Origin: Planctomycetota bacterium
GTDB lineage: Bacteria; Planctomycetota; PLA2; JAEUHO01
Reading direction: 5' to 3'
Assembly: GCA_030066775.1 (NCBI GenBank)
Contig: JASJAY010000037.1
Coordinates: 1-32,359, forward strand
Length of the DNA stretch: 32,359 bases
The notes beneath the pieces were generated by a model. That model saw nothing but the letters and a program-made list of their open reading frames with translations. It did no database searches and was not told the origin of the DNA. A program made the translations under genes and the position numbers. How positions within the stretch are numbered: the stretch's first letter is position 1; each line of letters opens with the position of its first letter. Shown here in pieces: positions 8,276 through 16,098 of the stretch.

Positions 8276-8782
8276 TCAGCGCTTCGCGTTGATGAGCTCG
8301 ACGGCGCGCTGCGACGTGGCGCGCACGATCTCCGACTCGCGCTGGTCGGCGCCTGCCCGCTCAAGCGCGGGCAGTGCGTCCACCGCTGCCGGGCCGATGC
8401 GTCCCAGCGCACGCGCGGCCTTCCAGCGCACGAAGTCGTCCTCGTCCTGGAGGAACGTCTCGAGCAGCTGGCCCACGGCAGACGCCGCGGAGACCCCGAT
8501 GTCGCCGAGCGCATGCGCGGCGCCTTCGCGGATGGCGCGGTGCTCGGCCCGTAGCGCTTCGGTCAACGGCACCACGGCCGGCGCCCCCACCGCCGCGAGC
8601 TCGGCGACGGTCGCCTTCCACGTCGCGGGATCGCTCACCGTCAGCCGCTCGAGCAGCGCGGCGATGTCCGCGTCGGGCTCGACCGGCGCAGGCGGCTCCG
8701 CATCGACCCAAAGGAACACGGCGAGCGCCACGCCACCGATCAGCACCAAGGCCACGACCGCTGCGCCGAGTCGTCGACTCAC
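8276..8782 (-). CDS. Membrane-anchored HEAT-repeat protein
   Basis: A 168-residue protein with one N-terminal membrane segment (about residues 4-26, LGAAVVALVLIGGVALAVFLW), a short Pro/Glu linker and HEAT/PBS-lyase-like helical repeats to the end. Recognisable repeat pieces are IREGAAHALGDIG and VRWKAARALGRIGPAA. Such repeats form a protein-binding superhelix; no catalytic residues are seen, and the partner is unknown. I chose the GTG whose first bases overlap the stop of the small upstream gene (GTGA). A longer in-frame start 105 bases upstream would add an Arg/Ala/Pro-rich stretch that reads like shadow translation over that small gene. Confidence 0.75.
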   Translation of the reverse strand: MSRRLGAAVVALVLIGGVALAVFLWVDAEPPAPVEPDADIAALLERLTVSDPATWKATVAELAAVGAPAVVPLTEALRAEHRAIREGAAHALGDIGVSAASAVGQLLETFLQDEDDFVRWKAARALGRIGPAAVDALPALERAGADQRESEIVRATSQRAVELINAKR

Positions 8783-8961
8783 GGGAGCAGGCGGAGGTGC
8801 CGCTCCGGCGCGCACAGCGGGCGCATGTCCGCGGGCGGCAGCGACCGTGCGACGGCCCGCAGCCGCGCGCCCTCGCGCTCGATGCACCGCCGCAACACGA
8901 GGAAGCGCGGATCGGTCGCACCGACGAGGGGCATGACGAGCATCTGGCCGGGGGCGCTCAT
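8779..8961 (-). CDS. Small ORF, 60 residues, coupled to the HEAT-repeat gene
   Basis: Sixty codons from an ATG preceded by a GGGGG purine run to a TGA shared with the next gene's GTG (GTGA). The product starts MSAPGQMLVMPLVGATDPRF and continues with a basic helix containing two cysteines. I do not recognise a family, and no membrane segment or signal peptide is evident. The exact 4-bp overlap matches the coupling seen at other real gene pairs in this window and is the main support. It could instead be non-coding leader of the HEAT gene. Confidence 0.5.
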   Translation of the reverse strand: MSAPGQMLVMPLVGATDPRFLVLRRCIEREGARLRAVARSLPPADMRPLCAPERHLRLLP

Positions 8962-9060
8962 GAACCCCCAGAGGATGCCAGATCGACTCCGGATCCCAAG
9001 CCTCCCGTTCAGATCATGCGAAGGCGGGCTTCGTCGCGCCTAACGGGCGTGAATTGACGC

Positions 9061-9085
9061 GGCCGATCCCTCAGCGGGATCGGCC
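9061..9085 (-). terminator. Perfect 10-bp hairpin downstream of the small basic-protein gene
   Basis: GGCCGATCCC and GGGATCGGCC pair perfectly around a 5-nt loop. It lies about 30 bp past the stop of the 71-residue basic protein, at the end of the minus-strand block reaching up to 15009. No long U-tract follows (the minus strand continues GCGTCAATTC), so it may terminate weakly or act as a 3'-end stabiliser. The rest of the 156-bp gap 8962-9117 shows nothing else I can name. Confidence 0.5.
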
Positions 9086-9117
9086 GGATCGAAGAACGGG
9101 TCGTGGCGTGCGGGACG

Positions 9118-9333
9118 CTACGTGCGGTCCCACTCGTGCTTGGCCAAAAGGCGGCGCGCGTCGTGGTTGAGCGCGGCCATCTGCGAGGGGTTCTCGTTCG
9201 GATCCCAGGCCTGGCCCTGCTTCTCGAACTGCGTGCGCACGCGGACGATGTTCGCCTTCGCCTTGAGCTTGCGCTGGGTGCGCTTGCGGTCGAGGCGTCG
9301 CTTGCGGTGCTTGTAGCCACCCTTGCCAGCCAT
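9118..9333 (-). CDS. Small highly basic conserved-looking protein (71 residues)
   Basis: Seventy-one codons from an ATG with a good ribosome site (GGAG nine bases upstream). The product opens MAGKGGYKHRKRRLDRKRTQ and is about one third Lys/Arg in its first half. The second half is less basic, with an aromatic, acidic end (KHEWDRT). The composition resembles small ribosomal or RNA-binding proteins, but it does not match bS21 or another ribosomal protein I know. Small Arg/Lys-rich proteins of unknown function are common in planctomycetes. Function unknown; nucleic-acid or ribosome binding is an inference from charge alone. It follows the secreted HEAT protein gene by 59 bp. Confidence 0.72.
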   Translation of the reverse strand: MAGKGGYKHRKRRLDRKRTQRKLKAKANIVRVRTQFEKQGQAWDPNENPSQMAALNHDARRLLAKHEWDRT

Positions 9334-9392
9334 GTCGTCTCCGAGGCGCCTTGCGCCACGGCACCGCGAATCGGCGCCGAAGCGCGGGATTG

Positions 9393-11186
9393 TCACCGGT
9401 TCCGGCCGACTGGCAAGTCTTCGTCGAGGCCCAGATGCGTCCAGTAGCGGTGGGCGTCGCGCAGGCGGCGGTCCAGCCCCGGGGCGACGGGCCGGACCTC
9501 GTCGGCGGGCAGGGCGTCGGGTGCCGCCCGCGCCAGGCGCCGCCAGGCGCGCGCACGCTCCCCGCGCGTGCCCTCGACCGCCAAACGCAGGGCGCGGCGC
9601 GCCTCGGGCTTGCGGAGCGCGCCGGGCACGCAGTCCAGCGCGACGAGGAAGACCCCGTCGTCCTCGTCGGCCCGCAGACGCTCGATCGTCGCCTTCTGCT
9701 CCGCCTCGGGCAGCGCCTCGAGCCAGACCAGGCCCTGGCGCCGCATCCACGGGTCGCCGTCGGCGAGGAGCTCGCGGACGAGCGCGCCCGACGGACGGCC
9801 GAGGCGCTCCCAGAGCCGCACGCCCAGACGGCGGGCGGACCAGATCGGGATCTCGCCGTCGCCGCGGACGAGCTCGGTGGCCATCGCTTCGAGCTGCGAA
9901 GGGTCGGCCTCGAGCACGTAGTGCCCCCAGGCCTCGACGCTGCGCGGCAGCGTGGTCTGCCAAAGCCCCTGCAGCTCCTCCGCCTCCTCGCTGTCGATCG
10001 CGTGCAGGTCGAAGAGATCCGTCAGCGCCTCGCGCAGGGTGTCGCGGTGCGTGCGCAGGTCGAAGAGCAGCGGGAGGATCGTCCCCAGCTCCTCGGCGCG
10101 CGCGTTCCAGCGCGGCTGCCACATCGACTCGAAGCACTCGCTGACGATCAGCTCCACGTCGTCGGCCTCGACGTCGCCGACGGCGAGCAGGCCGCGCACG
10201 ATGTCGATGGACTCGCTCGGATGGCGCCGGCGCGACTCGAGCCGGTCGCGGTAGTAGTCGCGCAACGCCTCCACGTGCTCGACGGGCGGATGCACGCGGA
10301 TGAGCTGGCGCAGGCGTCCGCGCTCGGTCCATCCGCCCCAGCCCCCACCGCGGAAGAAGAAGCGCCAGATGGAGCTCGGACGGACGCGACGCACGGGATC
10401 GCGGTGGTGCAGATGCTCGTAGAGCAGACGCCGACCCGCCTCGTCCAGCTCAACGTCCATCAGGGCACTGAACGCGGAGGTCCGGTCGCGCAACACGCCG
10501 CGCGGCGTCAGGTCCACCAACGCGGCGCTCGCCTCCGCACCGCCGATGCGGCCCAGGACGGTGACGGCAAGCGACCGGATCCGGTTGTGGTAGCGGTCCT
10601 CGCGCGCGATCGCGACGAGCGCAGGCACGGCCCCCTCGCCGAGGGCCAGCCCGATGGAGGGCACGCGCTCGGCCGGTGCGCGCTCGAGCGCGTCAGCCAG
10701 GGCGATGCCGAGCGCCGTCGGCGCCGTGTGCGTCTCCGGCTTGTCCTCGGTCGTGGAGAGACACCCGACGGGCAGCAGCGCGTCCGCGCGCGGCGTCGAC
10801 GTCGCGGCGCAGGCGATGAGCGCCCGCGCGGCCCCCACCGCGACCCGCGCGTCCGCGTCGCAGAGCGCGGCGCGACACCGCGCGGCGTCGAGCCACGCCG
10901 GCTGGCGGGCGACGATGCGCCAGCCCGCCAGGCGCAGCGCCGGCGCGTCTGCCTTGATCAGCTCGGCCGTGAGCCGACGGCCTTCGGCGCCACGCTTCGC
11001 CACATCGGCCTCGGCCGCTTCCCGCACGGCCGCGAGCGGGTGCACGAGTCGCCGCTTCAGGCCCTCGAGCGACTCCGGCTCGGCCTGGGCCGCCGCCGGC
11101 AGCCCGAGCACGGCACAGAGCACCACCACCAGCGTCCGGGGAGCGGAACGCCGGAAGGGGCGCGGAGCCGGCGAGTGCGGCAGCAT
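9393..11186 (-). CDS. Secreted HEAT-repeat protein of unknown function
   Basis: A 597-residue protein with a basic N-terminus and a hydrophobic export signal (RTLVVVLCAVLGLPAAAQA, cleavage expected near residue 35). It is then almost wholly helical. Repeats of HEAT type are visible as LVHPLAAVREAAEADVAKRG, CDADARVAVGAARALIACA, IRSLAVTVLGRIGG and LADGDPWMRRQGLVWLEALPE. A Gly/Trp/Phe-rich insertion (WRFFFRGGGWGGW) breaks the array near residue 300. No enzyme motif was found. A scaffold in the periplasm or at the outer membrane is the plain reading, and the partner is unknown. It sits 47 bp downstream of the helicase-partner gene and may be cotranscribed with it. Confidence 0.82.
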   Translation of the reverse strand: MLPHSPAPRPFRRSAPRTLVVVLCAVLGLPAAAQAEPESLEGLKRRLVHPLAAVREAAEADVAKRGAEGRRLTAELIKADAPALRLAGWRIVARQPAWLDAARCRAALCDADARVAVGAARALIACAATSTPRADALLPVGCLSTTEDKPETHTAPTALGIALADALERAPAERVPSIGLALGEGAVPALVAIAREDRYHNRIRSLAVTVLGRIGGAEASAALVDLTPRGVLRDRTSAFSALMDVELDEAGRRLLYEHLHHRDPVRRVRPSSIWRFFFRGGGWGGWTERGRLRQLIRVHPPVEHVEALRDYYRDRLESRRRHPSESIDIVRGLLAVGDVEADDVELIVSECFESMWQPRWNARAEELGTILPLLFDLRTHRDTLREALTDLFDLHAIDSEEAEELQGLWQTTLPRSVEAWGHYVLEADPSQLEAMATELVRGDGEIPIWSARRLGVRLWERLGRPSGALVRELLADGDPWMRRQGLVWLEALPEAEQKATIERLRADEDDGVFLVALDCVPGALRKPEARRALRLAVEGTRGERARAWRRLARAAPDALPADEVRPVAPGLDRRLRDAHRYWTHLGLDEDLPVGRNR

Positions 11187-11233
11187 CCCGCCATGCTACG
11201 CGGAGCGGCCCCGTCGCGCGCCGGGCAGGCCCC

Positions 11234-13318
11234 CTAGGGCCCCTGCAGCTCGATGCCCTTCTCGCGCAGGGTGGCGAGCAGCTTCTTGTCGGAGGGCGCG
11301 GCCTTGAGGAACGCCAGGGCGTCGCCCAGGCGGTTCACCAGCAGAGCGTCCACCTCCGGCACGGCCAGGATGCGGTCCAGCGCCTGCTCGTCGGCGGCCC
11401 GCAGCAGGACGCCGCGCTCGAGGGTCGCGAAGGTCACCGATCCCGCCCACGAGCTGAGCGAGTACAGCACGTTCTGGGGCACCTCGCCGCGGGCGCGGGC
11501 CTTCAGGAACGTGAGCAGGTCCTCGACCGATCGACCGCGGCCGACCGCCGCCTCGATCGCTTCCTTGGTGAGGCGGAAGTGCACCACGTCACCCGACTTC
11601 ACGCGCTGCGCGTAGCCGTCCAGCGTGTGGATCACGTCGGTGACGTCGCCCTCGGGCAGGACGAGGATCTCGAAGTCGGGGTTGACCAGGAGCGGCTGCA
11701 GGCCGGTGTCGAGCTCGGCCAGCTCCGCCCCCAGCATGCGCGCGCCGAGCGCCGTGAGCTTCCAGCCGGTCGGCTGGTCGTCCTGCATGGCGACGTCGAG
11801 CACGCCGAGCACGTACAGCTGCGGCAGCCAGTGCTCCGTGAGCTCGCGGGCGAGGTCGTTCGGCGTCTCCTTGCCCGAGAAGTAGGCGGTGAAGAAGCGG
11901 TCGCGGTGGCGGTCCTTGATACCGCGCTCGTCGAGCGTGGCCATGTACCGGTGACGCGCCAACGTGGCGAGGGCGGTGCCGTGCCACCAGCGGTCCGGAT
12001 GCTCGCGCAGGAGATCCGCCACCACGGTGCGCAGCTCGTGCTGGTGCAGGCTGCGGCCGCGCGGTCCCGGCTGCTCGAGCAGGTAGCGATACAGCTCCTG
12101 GGTCTTCTGCTCCAGCGGGCGCTCCTGGAACGTCTCCGCGTCCGGCAGCACCTCGAGGAAGCCCTCGTCGTCCTTGCCGACGAGGGAGAGGTTCGCGGTG
12201 ACGCGGGAGATCAGGTTCCAGATCTCCGTGGGTCCGGCGAGCGACGACTCACGGAAGACGAAGCCCTTCTGGATCTTCTTGCGACCGGCCTTGTAGACCT
12301 CGCCCGCACGGCTGACCTTCACGGGGTTGCGGCGCACGAACTCGAGGAAGTAGCCGAGGTCGGCCACGAGATCGCAGCGGCTCTTCAGCACCTCGTCGTA
12401 CGTGGGCTCCGCGTCGCAGGCGCGGCCCAGGTGGTCGTCGAGCACCTCCTCGAAGACGACGAACAGGTCGTCATCGTGGTCGAGGCCGTAGTTCTTGAGC
12501 GACAGCCGGGCGATCGTGCCCACGCCGTTGCGCTCGAGGGCGCGCGCCCAGGGCTCGCGCTCCCAGCTGACGTCGGTCAGCTTCCCGTTGCGCTGCGTCC
12601 ACTGCTGGCGCGCGCACACACCGCCGTGCTGCTCGAGCACGTACTGCGTGACGCGGTCCAGGGGATCCTCGAGCCGCGCGAGGAGCGCCGGTGCGCCGTC
12701 GTCCCCGAGGATGTGGCGGACGTCGTCGGGCCCGGGGCTCTGGGCGAGGGCGGGGAAGCCCTGCATGAGCCGCCCGCGCTCGGCGGCGGTGATCGAGGCC
12801 GCGTGCTGGGCCAGCGAGAAGACGCTCGCGACGGTGCGGGTCTCCTCGCGGAACAGCGACGTCAGGAGCTGCCCCAGCTCCTGGGGCACGGTGTAGACCA
12901 CGCGGCCGTTGCCCGCGCGACCGCCTTGCGCCACCTGCGCCAGGAAGCCCCGGCGGCTGAGCGCCTTCAGGCCGGCCTCGGCCTCGTGGTACTCGAGCTT
13001 GACGGTCTCCTCGCCCGGCAGGCGCTGGAAGAGACCCGGCAGGTCGGAGCCGTAGTGGTCGCGGCGCAGCAGGAGGAGCAGGACGTCGAGCACCTTGCGC
13101 GTGAGGGTGCGGACGCGGCGGTAGACGACGCCCTCTTCGAGCATCATGCCGCTCAAGAGCTTGACGAGCTCCTTCTTCGTCCCGCCCGGCGCATCGCCGG
13201 CCGCCCAGAAGGCGTAGACGTCGCGCAGGTCCGCAACGCGGATGGCCTCGAGGTGCTTCTTCACCCCGATGCCGGCGCCCTTGCGGTTCCGCGATCCGTT
13301 GCCTCCCCGTGCCGTCAC
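11234..13318 (-). CDS. Helicase-associated protein (PF13625-type), partner of the XPB helicase
   Basis: A 694-residue protein without helicase motifs. The N-terminal half is a series of winged-helix-like helical segments (RRVRTLTRKVLDVLLLLLRR, LKALSRRGFLAQVAQ). The C-terminal part, about 550-690, contains LLVNPDFEILVLPEGDVTDV, YAQRVKSGDVVHFRLTKEAIEAA and VPQNVLYSLSSWA. That is the pattern of the domain found at the N-terminus of bacterial XPB helicases (Helicase_C_3, PF13625). Its GTG overlaps the XPB stop by four bases, so the two are made together and probably act as a complex. A comparable pair, from memory, is Mycobacterium Rv0861c/Rv0862c. A role in DNA repair or transcription-coupled remodelling is inferred from the partner. 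Confidence 0.82.
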   Translation of the reverse strand: MTARGGNGSRNRKGAGIGVKKHLEAIRVADLRDVYAFWAAGDAPGGTKKELVKLLSGMMLEEGVVYRRVRTLTRKVLDVLLLLLRRDHYGSDLPGLFQRLPGEETVKLEYHEAEAGLKALSRRGFLAQVAQGGRAGNGRVVYTVPQELGQLLTSLFREETRTVASVFSLAQHAASITAAERGRLMQGFPALAQSPGPDDVRHILGDDGAPALLARLEDPLDRVTQYVLEQHGGVCARQQWTQRNGKLTDVSWEREPWARALERNGVGTIARLSLKNYGLDHDDDLFVVFEEVLDDHLGRACDAEPTYDEVLKSRCDLVADLGYFLEFVRRNPVKVSRAGEVYKAGRKKIQKGFVFRESSLAGPTEIWNLISRVTANLSLVGKDDEGFLEVLPDAETFQERPLEQKTQELYRYLLEQPGPRGRSLHQHELRTVVADLLREHPDRWWHGTALATLARHRYMATLDERGIKDRHRDRFFTAYFSGKETPNDLARELTEHWLPQLYVLGVLDVAMQDDQPTGWKLTALGARMLGAELAELDTGLQPLLVNPDFEILVLPEGDVTDVIHTLDGYAQRVKSGDVVHFRLTKEAIEAAVGRGRSVEDLLTFLKARARGEVPQNVLYSLSSWAGSVTFATLERGVLLRAADEQALDRILAVPEVDALLVNRLGDALAFLKAAPSDKKLLATLREKGIELQGP

Positions 13319-15009
13319 ACCGCGCTCCCGTTCGCGAACGGGCGCGCGTCGAGGATCTCGTAGGCGTAGCCCTGCTCCGTCAGGAAGAGCTGGCGGTGCT
13401 GGGCGAAGTCCTGCTCCACGCTCTCGTTGGTGACGAGCGTGTAGAAGTGCGCCTGGGCGCCATCGGCCTTCGGGCGCAGCACGCGGCCGAGGCGCTGGGC
13501 CTCCTCCTGGCGCGAGCCGAACGTGCCCGAGAGCTGGATGATCACGCGCGCTTCGGGCAGGTCGACGGCGAAGTTGCCGACCTTGCTCACGACGAGCACG
13601 TTGTTCTTCCCTTCGCGGAACGCCTCGTAGAGCACGATGCGCTCGTCCTTGGGCGTCTTGCCCGTGATGAGCGGCGCGTCGATGCGTTCCGCCACCCCCT
13701 CGAGCTGATCGATGTACTGACCGATCACGAGGATCGAGTCGCCCTCGTGCTCAGCCAGCAGACGCTTGAGCACGTCCACCTTGACGGGGTTCTCGGCCGC
13801 AAGGCGGAACTGCGAGCGCTGGTCGGCGACGACGTAGCGCTTGCGCAGGTCGGTGTCCATCGGGATGCGCAGCTCGGAGCAGAGCGCCTCGGCGATCCAG
13901 CCCTGGCGCTCGAGCACCTTCCACGGCACGTCGAAGCGCTTGGGGCCGATGAGCGTGAAGACGTCTTCCTCGTGCCCGTCCTCGCGCACGAGCGTCGCCG
14001 TCAGACCGAGGCGGCGCGTGGCCTGGATGTCGGCCGTGGCGCGGAACACCGGTGCCGGCAGCAGGTGCACCTCGTCGTAGATGATCAACCCCCAGTCGTT
14101 GCGGTTGAACAGGTCGAAGTGCAGGAACGGGTCCGTCTTGCGCCGGCGGTAGGTGAGGATCTGGTACGTGCTGATCGTGACCGGCCGCACCTCCTTGGCG
14201 TGGCCGGTGTACTCGCCGATGTCCTCCTCGGTGAGCTGGGTCTTCGCGAGCAGCTCGCTCTTCCACTGCTTCACGGCGGTGTGGTTCGTCGTGAGGATCA
14301 GCGTCTTGCGGCCCACGCGCGACATGACGCCCATGCCGACGATGGTCTTGCCCGCGCCGCAGGGCAGCACGATCACGCCGCTGCCGCCCACGGCCGCGCC
14401 GTCGCGATGGAAGACGTCCACCGCCTCGTGCTGGTAGTCGCGCAGGTGGAACGCCTGGCCGGGCTCGAGCTCGTCGCGCAGGAGCACCTGCAGCGGACCG
14501 CCGTCGACGTACCCCGCGAGGTCCTCGACGGGCCAGCCGAGCTTGATCAGCATGCGCTTGATCTCGCCTCGGTACCGCGTCTCGACCGGCAGCGAGCCGT
14601 TCGAGCGCTCGCCCACGAGCTCGCGGGTGAGCGGGCTGCTCTCGACCTGCTCGAGCAGGAGCGGGTCGTCCGCCGTGAGCTCGAGGCTGCCCCCCTCGTC
14701 CCGCAGGAGCCGCAGCCGGCCGTAGCGACTGTGGAGGTCGTGCAGGTCGCGCACGACGTTGGTCGGCACCTCGAAGCGGCTGTAGGCGCGCAGCGCCTCT
14801 TCCATCGCCTCGACGCCCATACCGGCGGCGGCCGCGTTCCAGATGGAGAGCGGGGTGAGCCGGTAGGTGTGGACGTGCTCCGGCGACTTCAGGAGCTCGC
14901 AGAAGGGCGCGATGGCGTCCCGGCATGCCGCGTACTGGTCACCGCCCACCTCCAGCAAGAGGGACTTGTCGCTCTGGACGATGAGGGGGCGGGTCGGGTC
15001 GTAGGCCAT
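13315..15009 (-). CDS. XPB/Ssl2-type DNA helicase (bacterial ERCC3 homologue)
   Basis: Superfamily 2 3'-5' DNA helicase of 564 residues. Residues 1-190 hold a PF13625-type domain (PLIVQSDKSLLLEV, TYRLTPLSIWNAA, VPTNVVRDL). The helicase core follows: LRDYQHEAVDVF (Q-motif-like), Walker A LPCGAGKTIVGM (215-226), DEVH (312-315), LTATLVRED with the RED triplet (342-344) characteristic of XPB, and C-terminal QRLGRVLRPK (motif VI). All ATPase residues are present. In eukaryotes and archaea XPB unwinds DNA in nucleotide excision repair and transcription initiation; the bacterial role is less settled. The ATG begins a protein of normal length, with 200 bp of non-coding DNA upstream and the partner protein coupled downstream. 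Confidence 0.94.
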   Translation of the reverse strand: MAYDPTRPLIVQSDKSLLLEVGGDQYAACRDAIAPFCELLKSPEHVHTYRLTPLSIWNAAAAGMGVEAMEEALRAYSRFEVPTNVVRDLHDLHSRYGRLRLLRDEGGSLELTADDPLLLEQVESSPLTRELVGERSNGSLPVETRYRGEIKRMLIKLGWPVEDLAGYVDGGPLQVLLRDELEPGQAFHLRDYQHEAVDVFHRDGAAVGGSGVIVLPCGAGKTIVGMGVMSRVGRKTLILTTNHTAVKQWKSELLAKTQLTEEDIGEYTGHAKEVRPVTISTYQILTYRRRKTDPFLHFDLFNRNDWGLIIYDEVHLLPAPVFRATADIQATRRLGLTATLVREDGHEEDVFTLIGPKRFDVPWKVLERQGWIAEALCSELRIPMDTDLRKRYVVADQRSQFRLAAENPVKVDVLKRLLAEHEGDSILVIGQYIDQLEGVAERIDAPLITGKTPKDERIVLYEAFREGKNNVLVVSKVGNFAVDLPEARVIIQLSGTFGSRQEEAQRLGRVLRPKADGAQAHFYTLVTNESVEQDFAQHRQLFLTEQGYAYEILDARPFANGSAV

Positions 15010-15108
15010 GAACCGTCGAGGTCGGCGGAATCGGGGTCGTACGCGTCGGTCGCGGGGCCCGGGCCCCCGCGTTCGTCTTGGGTCCGGAACCCGCGACGCA
15101 AAGGGTCG

Positions 15109-15136
15109 AGGTTAGGTCGCAGGGGGTCCCCGTCAA
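15109..15136 (-). promoter_or_regulatory. Possible promoter for the XPB helicase pair
   Basis: On the minus strand TTGACG is followed after 16 bases by TAACCT, about 100 bp before the XPB ATG. The -35 is good (5 of 6) and the -10 poor (3 of 6). It lies in the 200-bp space following suhB, where a promoter is expected because a terminator-like hairpin separates the units. Confidence 0.3.
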
Positions 15137-15180
15137 GGAAGGGAAGTGGTCCACAGCGACCGGCGGGAGGGCTTGACAAA

Positions 15181-15222
15181 CCGGCAATCGAGTGCCGGAA
15201 AAGGCCCGATTCAAAGGGCTTT
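15181..15222 (-). terminator. Terminator-like hairpins at the end of suhB
   Basis: Two hairpins are possible just at and after the suhB stop. One pairs AAAGCCC with GGGCCTTT (one bulge) across the stop codon and is followed by TTTT. The second pairs CCGGCA with TGCCGG around a 6-nt loop and is followed by TTTG. The T-runs on the minus strand and the position before the XPB operon support intrinsic termination of suhB. Confidence 0.5.
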
Positions 15223-16005
15223 GAGGGGTACCAGCGCCGTCCGCAGGGGCTCGTGGATGAGGCTGTTCGTGGCCACCACGTTGCGCCCGTAGAGGTAGTT
15301 GTCGCCGCCGCGCTGATCGGTGATCCGGCCGCCCGCGGCGAGGACCAGCGCAGCGCCCGCGGCCACGTCCCACGGGCTCAGGTGCAGCTCCCAGAAGCCG
15401 TCGAGCCGGCCGCTGGCCACGTAGGCCAGGTCGAGCGCCGCGGCCCCCATGCGGCGGATGCCGCGCGTGCGCATCGCGATCTGCTGCACGTTGTCGAGGT
15501 TGTCGTCCTCGTAGGTGTTGCGCTCGTACGAGAAGCCCGTCGCGACGATGGCGTCCTCGAGCAGCGGCGTCACGCTGACCGACGTGGGCCGCAGGCCGTC
15601 GAAGCACCCGCTGCCCGGCGCGCCGTAGATCGTCTGGCCCAGGGCCGGTGCGTGCACCACCCCCAGCTGCGGCTTGCCGTCTTCGACGAGCCCGATGCTC
15701 ACGGCGAACAGGGGGATGCCCTGCACGAAGTTCACGGTGCCGTCGAGGGGGTCCACGATCCACAAGGGCCCGGCGGGCGCGTCGCGGAGGGACGACATGC
15801 CGCGCGCCGCCTCCTCCCCCAGGATCGGGATGTCGGGGTCCAGCTCGGCGAGACGCCGCGTGACCAACTCCTCGACGTCCCGATCCGCCGACGTGACGAT
15901 GTCCCGCCGTCCGTAGCGCTCGACCTCGACGTTGGCAAGGCGACCGAAGCGCTCCATCAGGAGCGCACCCGCCTCTTCTGCAATCGCCTTGGCGCCGTCG
16001 ATCAT
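15211..16005 (-). CDS. suhB: Inositol monophosphatase family protein
   Basis: Mg2+-dependent, Li+-sensitive phosphatase family; dephosphorylates inositol-1-phosphate or related sugar/nucleotide phosphates. The 264-residue length is typical. Metal-binding motifs are all present: ILGEEAA (first metal glutamate), WIVDPLDGTVNF (about 82-93, DPxDGT signature), and the C-terminal WDVAAGAALVLAAGG with its aspartate. I cannot tell IMPase from the histidinol-phosphatase or PAP-phosphatase branch by motif alone, though the close match to SuhB-type motifs favours IMPase. The ATG at 16005 puts the first helix at the usual place. It follows rarA by 93 bp, a space in which I see no clear promoter. Confidence 0.9.
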   Translation of the reverse strand: MIDGAKAIAEEAGALLMERFGRLANVEVERYGRRDIVTSADRDVEELVTRRLAELDPDIPILGEEAARGMSSLRDAPAGPLWIVDPLDGTVNFVQGIPLFAVSIGLVEDGKPQLGVVHAPALGQTIYGAPGSGCFDGLRPTSVSVTPLLEDAIVATGFSYERNTYEDDNLDNVQQIAMRTRGIRRMGAAALDLAYVASGRLDGFWELHLSPWDVAAGAALVLAAGGRITDQRGGDNYLYGRNVVATNSLIHEPLRTALVPLKAL

Positions 16006-16098
16006 CGCGCTGCCAGTAAAAGCGCGCGACGCACGATTCGCGAACTCCCATTTCCGCGATGCGCGGATTGCTGCGGCGCACTGCGCAACGCGCCGCGG

